64,000 nt of DNA, from contig OU964930.1 in NCBI GenBank assembly GCA_918807975.1, forward strand, positions 18,532,372 to 18,596,371, given 5' to 3'. This DNA is from Aplidium turbinatum. Its lineage: Eukaryota; Chordata; Ascidiacea; Aplousobranchia; Polyclinidae. The notes under the pieces were generated by a model. It was not told the DNA's origin. It did not search any database and saw only the letters and a program-made list of their open reading frames with translations. Shown here piece by piece: positions 55,251 through 64,000 of this stretch (position 1 is the stretch's first letter; every line of letters begins with the position of its first letter). The translations under genes and the position numbers were made by a program.

Positions 55251-56156
55251 TGTGGGAAAAAGAGATAAGGATGTTTGTTTTATTTGCTTTCCTAAAACGC
55301 GTCGAGAAAAAGTAACACAATTACATAAAAATCAAAATTTAGCAACACATAGGTCTGGCAGCACCGAACAACCTTGCATGCCAATGCTATCACAACTAGT
55401 ATATTCTCTAAGATCTAACGATTAACGTTTATGCAAATGTCTTTTTTCTCGAACAACAGCTGTAACCACTCGTATATTCAGATTTCCTCTGAAGCAGGGT
55501 CTTCAAGTAGCCCATCTCAGATACTTAACAACATTGGTGATCTCTTGTGGTAAGGTAGCAGGCGAGGCAAAACAATCTATCGACGATTGCTGCAGTGTCT
55601 CGGATTCACTTGTAAAACTACATATTGTAGGCTAATCACTAGCCTTTATACTTTTATGTAAATATTTTCCCGTTAGTTGAAAGACTAATAGTTAATTATT
55701 TATCAACAAACCAAATTTGAAAATTTATTTACACAGCTACTTGGCATTGATTACAGTTACACGCATTTTTAGTTTCATTTTTAGAAAATGTTGCTTTGAA
55801 ATCAACAGAGAGAATTGTGAGTATTGCCATCTGAATTTTTTTATTTTCGCAACTCATTCAGCAAAATATTTGCATTTGAAACAAAAGATATTTTTCCAAT
55901 ATTGCATCATATGTGTTTGAAGAGGTAACCAGAGCTAAAAAGGAGGAAAATTTTGACAAAAATTATAACTATTTAAAAGACTAACATTGTTACTTTGTAC
56001 TTCAATACAAACTTGTATGATCTGCCACCTGAGCTTCTAACTTGTAAGACCTTGTTAGTAACCAACTGAGATTCTCTGATGTACATAGCCTACTATTGAG
56101 AGGTGGACTTATCTCAGGTTGCAAAGGCTGTGCTTTGTACATTTGTACAATATTTC

Positions 56157-56305
56157 AACGTCTGCAGACATTGAATCAATACAAAAAGACGGTTTCGCCT
56201 AGCTTGGATGTGTTTGATTAATGTTTTCTTCAAATGACTTTTGAGTTAAGTTTCACTATAACGCTGCAAAGTCACAGCTCTAATAACGTGCTTCTTTGCT
56301 GTAAT
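56157..56305. repeat. Dispersed repeat, copy 2 (partner 51475-51615)
   Basis: See the landmarks listed for 51475-51615. Same orientation, roughly 60-65 percent alike by eye. Confidence 0.4.
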
Positions 56306-57587
56306 AAATTTTAAAATATGGATGTCAGAGTTTTGCATCCTGAGCTATTCGATTTGCCTGGTCTCCATTGCTTCAATACTTCATCTTTATTTAACAACAT
56401 TGCGTATAAGTTGTCTTGTTAATGTAACCACTTTAACTTACAAATGGAGAAAAGTTTGGTTTGGAGAAGCGATCGGTATGAAACTGATTAATATGACTTA
56501 AGCAAATGCGGTAAGCTTATGGACATATTGCTAAACGATACTATGATGTCATCGTCTCACTTGCAGCTTGAGACTTGTCACTTTGGCGTACAGTCTCTGG
56601 ACTGGATCAGACAAAGCAAAAACGTTACTCGAAAACACTATGGACAAAAGTGTGCAGTGTGAACAGGATGCGCCGATGGGACTATTAGACTAAGTTAAGT
56701 CTTAATCCTTGCACCAGTCTAAGCTGACATTTCCTCTGAGACAGCGTGACTCATGAACTTGAGGAGCATATGTGTACTCGTGTGCAGTATTTTTGGTTTC
56801 CGCTTTTATTAAGCGTTATCCGCCTTTTAAGAAGCACATTTCGCTGATCAACAGCAAGAAAAAATACACAAAAAATTCATTTGTAACGATAAAATTTAAC
56901 AAAACATCAGCGTATTAAATTTTCCAACAAAATACACAAACAAAGCACAAATTTCGGCCCCAACGACAGACTAATAGCAACGTGGAAACACAAGCAGAAT
57001 TTTATAGAGACAGCCATAGATGAAAAAAGCTTTGTACCGTACGTGAACTATTGTCCAGCCATTGGTTCGGCAGTCAACCTATACCATACAAATATTATCA
57101 TATAGTTATTGCGACAAAAACAATGATAAAATACACCTGAACTTTTTAAAAATATGATGTAAACTTTCAATGTAAGTTCTTTGAGTAATTTGAAACATAT
57201 ATGAGCTTTTTTGGGAAAATTGTTTGACTTTGTGTCTATTTGAATAAAAACACAGACATTTTAATTGCTCAATTAGGCATGTTGCCCAGTGGTAAAGGAA
57301 TAAATTACGTTGAATCGGAACAATTTTAAAGCAGCATTATAGCGTTTTGAGCTATTTTTCAATCGCTTTTGTTTGACAGGAATGTCGAACGCAACATATC
57401 AAGAAAATACTTTTAAATAGTTACGTCGTTTTAAAATCCTTTTAGTTAATTCCTAGAATATACTCACCATGATATCATCATATAAACAAACACAAACTCA
57501 AAATAACAAGTAAAACTAAGCACAAAAATTAAAAATTTCAATACGAACCGTTTTTTCTTAAGTAGGCTACAGAAAAAGAAATCCTTA

Positions 57588-57593
57588 TTTATT
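57588..57593 (-). terminator. Poly(A) signal of the EGR gene
   Basis: AATAAA on the minus strand (within AATAAATAAGG), about 135 nt after the stop codon. It is the first good signal downstream of the gene. Confidence 0.5.
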
Positions 57594-57726
57594 TTTTGCA
57601 TTGTTTCAATTGCAAAAAATAAACGGTGTCAGATACTAATATGAATCACAAAATAGACAGTTGTGTTACCTTGTTATATTATCAGAATAGTTAGTCGTGT
57701 AACGGAAAGAAAATTTCATAAAAAAA

Positions 57727-61193
<3,467 letters not shown>

Positions 61194-61458
61194 ATGGACC
61201 GTTTTCCTGACTAAATATTTCTTAAACTTGACAATAACTTTTCAACCACTCAAGCATGTGATTCAGAAAAAAATATTTAATGAATCATAAGCATGAAATT
61301 TGATGATAGGCTGACAATTGCTAACGTTTTGCAAATCTTGTTCTTCACTTAAGCTTCTCCAATTCAACCTGCTTCAGAGAAAGCGCAAAGAGAATGAGTG
61401 ACGAATTCGTGCGTGATCTCGCTTATGAACAATCGTCTGGAGATCTCGCTTGTCTCGT

Positions 61459-61466
61459 TGACGTCA
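61459..61466. promoter_or_regulatory. Perfect CRE (TGACGTCA)
   Basis: An 8-bp palindromic CREB/ATF site, 266 bp upstream of the EGR ATG. If the TATA-like box at 61586 is used, it lies in the 5' leader. Two TGACGT half sites also occur near 61647-61660. Confidence 0.5.
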
Positions 61467-61585
61467 TTCACGCGCAAGCCCAAATAGTTTTTACAAAATA
61501 ACTTCTTTTTTAACCGATGAATTTTTGAGAAAACTATACCAATCGATAGAGCAGAAAAATATCTTTCCAAAGATCTATTTTTTGG

Positions 61586-61593
61586 TTTATAAA
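61586..61593 (-). promoter_or_regulatory. TATA-like box of EGR
   Basis: TTTATAAA, reading the same on both strands, lies about 390 bp upstream of the ATG and 80 bp downstream of a CArG box. That is the order expected in EGR promoters. The transcription start is not known. Confidence 0.4.
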
Positions 61594-61671
61594 GTGCCTT
61601 ACTTTTTGAATAATTGTTAAATATTTTTTGAAGAGTTATTTCTCCTTGACGTTGACGTATTTTGATGTGGC

Positions 61672-61681
61672 CCATATTTGG
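61672..61681. promoter_or_regulatory. CArG box 1 (CCATATTTGG)
   Basis: A perfect match to CC(A/T)6GG, the SRF site of serum response elements. It lies about 480 bp upstream of the EGR ATG. Confidence 0.6.
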
Positions 61682-61778
61682 CGAAGAGTGTGAAGCTTAC
61701 ATGGATTTTCTCCTTTGTGCTACGTCGCAACGATGAAACACTGTCTCAATCTCTCACGGGTAGAATCACCAAATTTGG

Positions 61779-61788
61779 AAAAGTCATT
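61779..61788. promoter_or_regulatory. CArG box 2 (CCAAATTTGG)
   Basis: A second perfect, fully palindromic CArG box 107 bp further upstream. An Ets-like 'atttccgtaac' lies about 20 bp beyond it, as in SRF/TCF composite elements. Confidence 0.6.
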
Positions 61789-61799
61789 TTACTTTAATC

Positions 61800-62621
61800 T
61801 TTGTGTTCGGATATTTCCGTAACTTTTCGGTTCTGCTTTCATCTTCAGGGACAAAAAGGTTGGGTATTTCCTAGGAAACAATTCGCCTTTTCTCCTATGG
61901 TTTGCTTGCTCGGTTGGTAGGGCTACACGTGATAGAGGCTAGAGCGCAGTAACTGCTGATCTGAGAGCTGATTGCTGAAAACGTTGTTTGAGCAAGTTTA
62001 AGGTCGCTGAGACTGCTGTGGTAGGTTAAGTGTTGTTCTATGAATGGTTGAAATGCATTTCTTTAATACGAATTGCAATAATTGATGGTCTTTGATGAGG
62101 CTATGAAACAAGAATTGAGGTTTAAAAGATACTGTGCGCTAGATTGGAATTAGGTCTATCTTTTATCTTTTTTTCAACAGACAAGTTGCTACCTTAAGAT
62201 GAAGAACGTGACTATATCTACGGCACTAGTGTTGCTAGATAAGGAATTCTGTCCTAATTTAAGAAAAGTTTAAACCAGTTGAAGACAAAAACTTGTGATT
62301 TGGAATGTTTTGAAGGCCTGGACAGATTACAGCCAGTGCATTAAATAAAGCCACTTTGTAAGATATCTGCTGAGATGCTTGTATTGATCTGCTATTACTA
62401 TTAGGCTACAAAAATGTATATTATTATCAATCTGCTTTCTTCCAGCATCGTGATCGTGCTGTCCAGCCTGAAACTTGTGGTTAATATTTGTGTAGTACCG
62501 ATAGCTGCTACTCGTTCTCTTGTGTGGTGTTGTATTTCGTTTTCTTTGTGTGTTTGTATCCTATGGACCAATTCTACTTGTGTCTGAAACAAAATCCAAA
62601 TAAATAAATAAATAGAAAGGC
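61800..62621. other. Intergenic DNA upstream of EGR
   Basis: No gene is seen. 62205-62290 is a partial direct copy of the left part of the element at 62622-62871 (shared 'agataaggaattctg(t/c)cc' and 'agaaaagtttaaa'). Confidence 0.5.
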
Positions 62622-62871
62622 TGTGGCTATATTTACACTATGTAGTGTAGTAATAGCGTTGCCAGATAAGGAATTCTGCCCTAATTTGAGAAAAGTTTAA
62701 AGCTGTTGAAAGCAAATATATACTGGTACTTGTATTTTAGAAATTTTTTATAGTCCTGGGCAAAGATCAAAAACCTAACTCTAACCCTTACCTTAACCCT
62801 TCCTAACTTTAATCCTAACTCTGGCAACACCTGATGGTAACCATGGCAACAAGTGTGTAAAAATAGCCACA
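62622..62871. mobile_element. TIR element with telomere-like centre
   Basis: The left end TGTGGCTATATTTACAC and right end GTGTGTAAAAATAGCCACA are inverted copies. An inner pair, gttgccag / ctggcaac, continues the match. The centre (about 62772-62820) is 'cctaactctaacccttacc'-type degenerate telomeric DNA. There is no coding capacity and no clear target duplication. Confidence 0.65.
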
Positions 62872-63039
62872 TTGTCATAGAAAAACAATTGTTGAAGTAT
62901 TAATGCAATAGGAATTGGAGGTTTAATGCAATAGAGTTGATTTTGCAGCTCTCAAGTCAGTTTTGAAATTTACACTGTGGTACTTGCATCTGTATATCAT
63001 AATGTGCTTACTTGTTTTTTTCATTGCATATGCTTCAAA

Positions 63040-63790
63040 ACATGCTTGTTTGTATTTAAAATATTGCATGGTTGGGCACTTAGTTATGTTTGTGCTATAA
63101 TAATGCATTGTGCATACAGAGTTTCCATAGAAAAGTTTCCCTATGATGGCAAAGATGAGCCATAACTACTTGAGCTAACAATGTGTTTATTTTGGAATAT
63201 AGTGGATTATGTTTTCAGTTTGAAGGGGCATGAAAAGTTCTTCTTCTTATCCTCTGCTAAAAATATGCAATTATACATGCCCAATGCCAGCAGTTAGGTT
63301 TAAACGATACCTACTATAATTGAGCAAAGCCAGCAAGACAATTTTGCAAAAATAAAAAAGTACATGTTTATTCTCGGTTGTGAGGGCATGTCACCAGGTG
63401 CTCCCAAGGATCCTCTACTGGATTGCTAGTGGTGGAAATTATTTACTTACTCATACAAGGATGCCGAAAAAATTAAATTAATTTAAGACTTGCCTAAAAA
63501 CTTTTTATTTCTGTTCTTATTAAACCTGCTTAGTTTTTTTTTTGTCTAATGAAAACATGTGTATCTGTATCAGCAAATGCTTGATTTTTTACATGATTGT
63601 TTGTGTATTTACTTTGTATGTTATTTAGACGTACGGTGCATCACCTAGCTTGAGGTGGCTGCTGACTAGATGACCGCTTGGTCTTTTCCCAGTCTCCTTG
63701 TCATATGACACACAACAGATTATTGGATACTTTGTATTCTTTTCATGTTTTTGTTTGTGACAAATAAATAAACTGATTGATTGATTATTC
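63040..63790 (+). repeat. Non-LTR retrotransposon (LINE) 3' remnant
   Basis: A plus-strand reading gives FVFKILHGWALSY near 63045-63090, like the LYKxLHGLAPSYL block near the end of CR1/L2-type reverse transcriptases. MPKKLN-FKTCLKTFYF near 63460-63510, like the terminal FKKxLKTxLF motif, follows. A 3' region then ends in 'aaataaataaactgattgat', a short-repeat tail. The frames are interrupted and only this end remains. Confidence 0.5.
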
Positions 63791-64000
63791 ATATGATTTT
63801 GGACTATTTGCTAAACATGTTTTGTTTGCAATTGTTCTGTGCAGCACTTCAGAAATGGTTTGTACTATCGATGTAAATGCTGTTATTATCATTTTCCTAT
63901 GTCATAGCTACTCAAACTCGAATCCGGATCTTTTGGTTGTTGATGGTGGACCTCGGTCTTTTGGAAGAATAACTTTATTTCCACATGTCAGGGCCTCTTT

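Larger units (their letters stand above)
49603..57585. other. Gene-free AT-rich region upstream of the EGR 3' end
   Basis: Long and AT-rich, with no credible coding sequence. It holds a hammerhead-like motif (49813-49856), a paired repeat (51475-51615 and 56157-56305), a tRNA-like scrap (53436-53508), a second hammerhead-like repeat (54912-55020) and an (AG)n run (55234-55250). Confidence 0.5.

Noticed and set aside
61364-61675. 103-codon minus-strand frame upstream of EGR
   Set aside because: It falls across the likely EGR 5' leader and TATA-like region and has no recognisable domain.

Overview
The window is eukaryotic, AT-rich, intron-bearing animal DNA. It holds a few genes set among many small transposons. 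Two well-supported host loci are visible. The first is a cluster of AKR1-type aldo-keto reductase genes: one on the minus strand, one intact on the plus strand and one broken plus-strand copy. The second is a minus-strand EGR/Krox zinc-finger transcription factor. As I remember the human genes, AKR exon boundaries here match vertebrate AKR1 genes closely (168, 123, 57, 221, 163 and 77 nt, with two vertebrate exons fused). That and the three-finger EGR fit a deuterostome. Compactness and AT content suggest an invertebrate chordate such as an ascidian, but this is inference and the species is not proven.

Layout. 0-1.6 kb: a diverged tandem duplication with a LINE-like tail. 1.6-5.9 kb: two hAT elements with 8-bp target duplications and a broken minus-strand copy of an uncharacterised multi-copy animal protein. 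6.8-11.6 kb: AKR gene 1 (minus, exons 1-6 seen), its introns filled with a SINE, MITEs, a hAT and a telomere-like element. 12.4-15.1 kb: MITEs and SINEs, the first half of a segmental duplication whose other copy lies at 20.8-22.8 kb. 16.5-19.4 kb: AKR pseudogene with a 943-bp palindromic element in its last intron. 21.3-24.2 kb: nested MITEs and a ZMYM1-like hAT. 24.3-28.3 kb: AKR gene 3, all eight exons, 314 aa. 28-57 kb: mostly gene-free DNA with hAT elements, a mini-mariner, LINE scraps and hammerhead-like repeats. 57.6-61.8 kb: EGR gene (three coding exons, 815 aa) with an upstream block carrying two perfect CArG boxes, a TATA-like box and a CRE. 62-64 kb: a telomere-like TIR element and a LINE 3' remnant.

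The most interesting structures are as follows. Three elements share one plan: inverted terminal repeats or repeat arrays around degenerate CCCTAA-type DNA. The largest of them has an empty site preserved in the paralogous AKR intron. A dispersed short repeat family folds like decayed minimal hammerhead ribozymes. The EGR upstream region looks like an immediate-early (SRF/CREB-responsive) promoter. No viral-type element was recognised with confidence.
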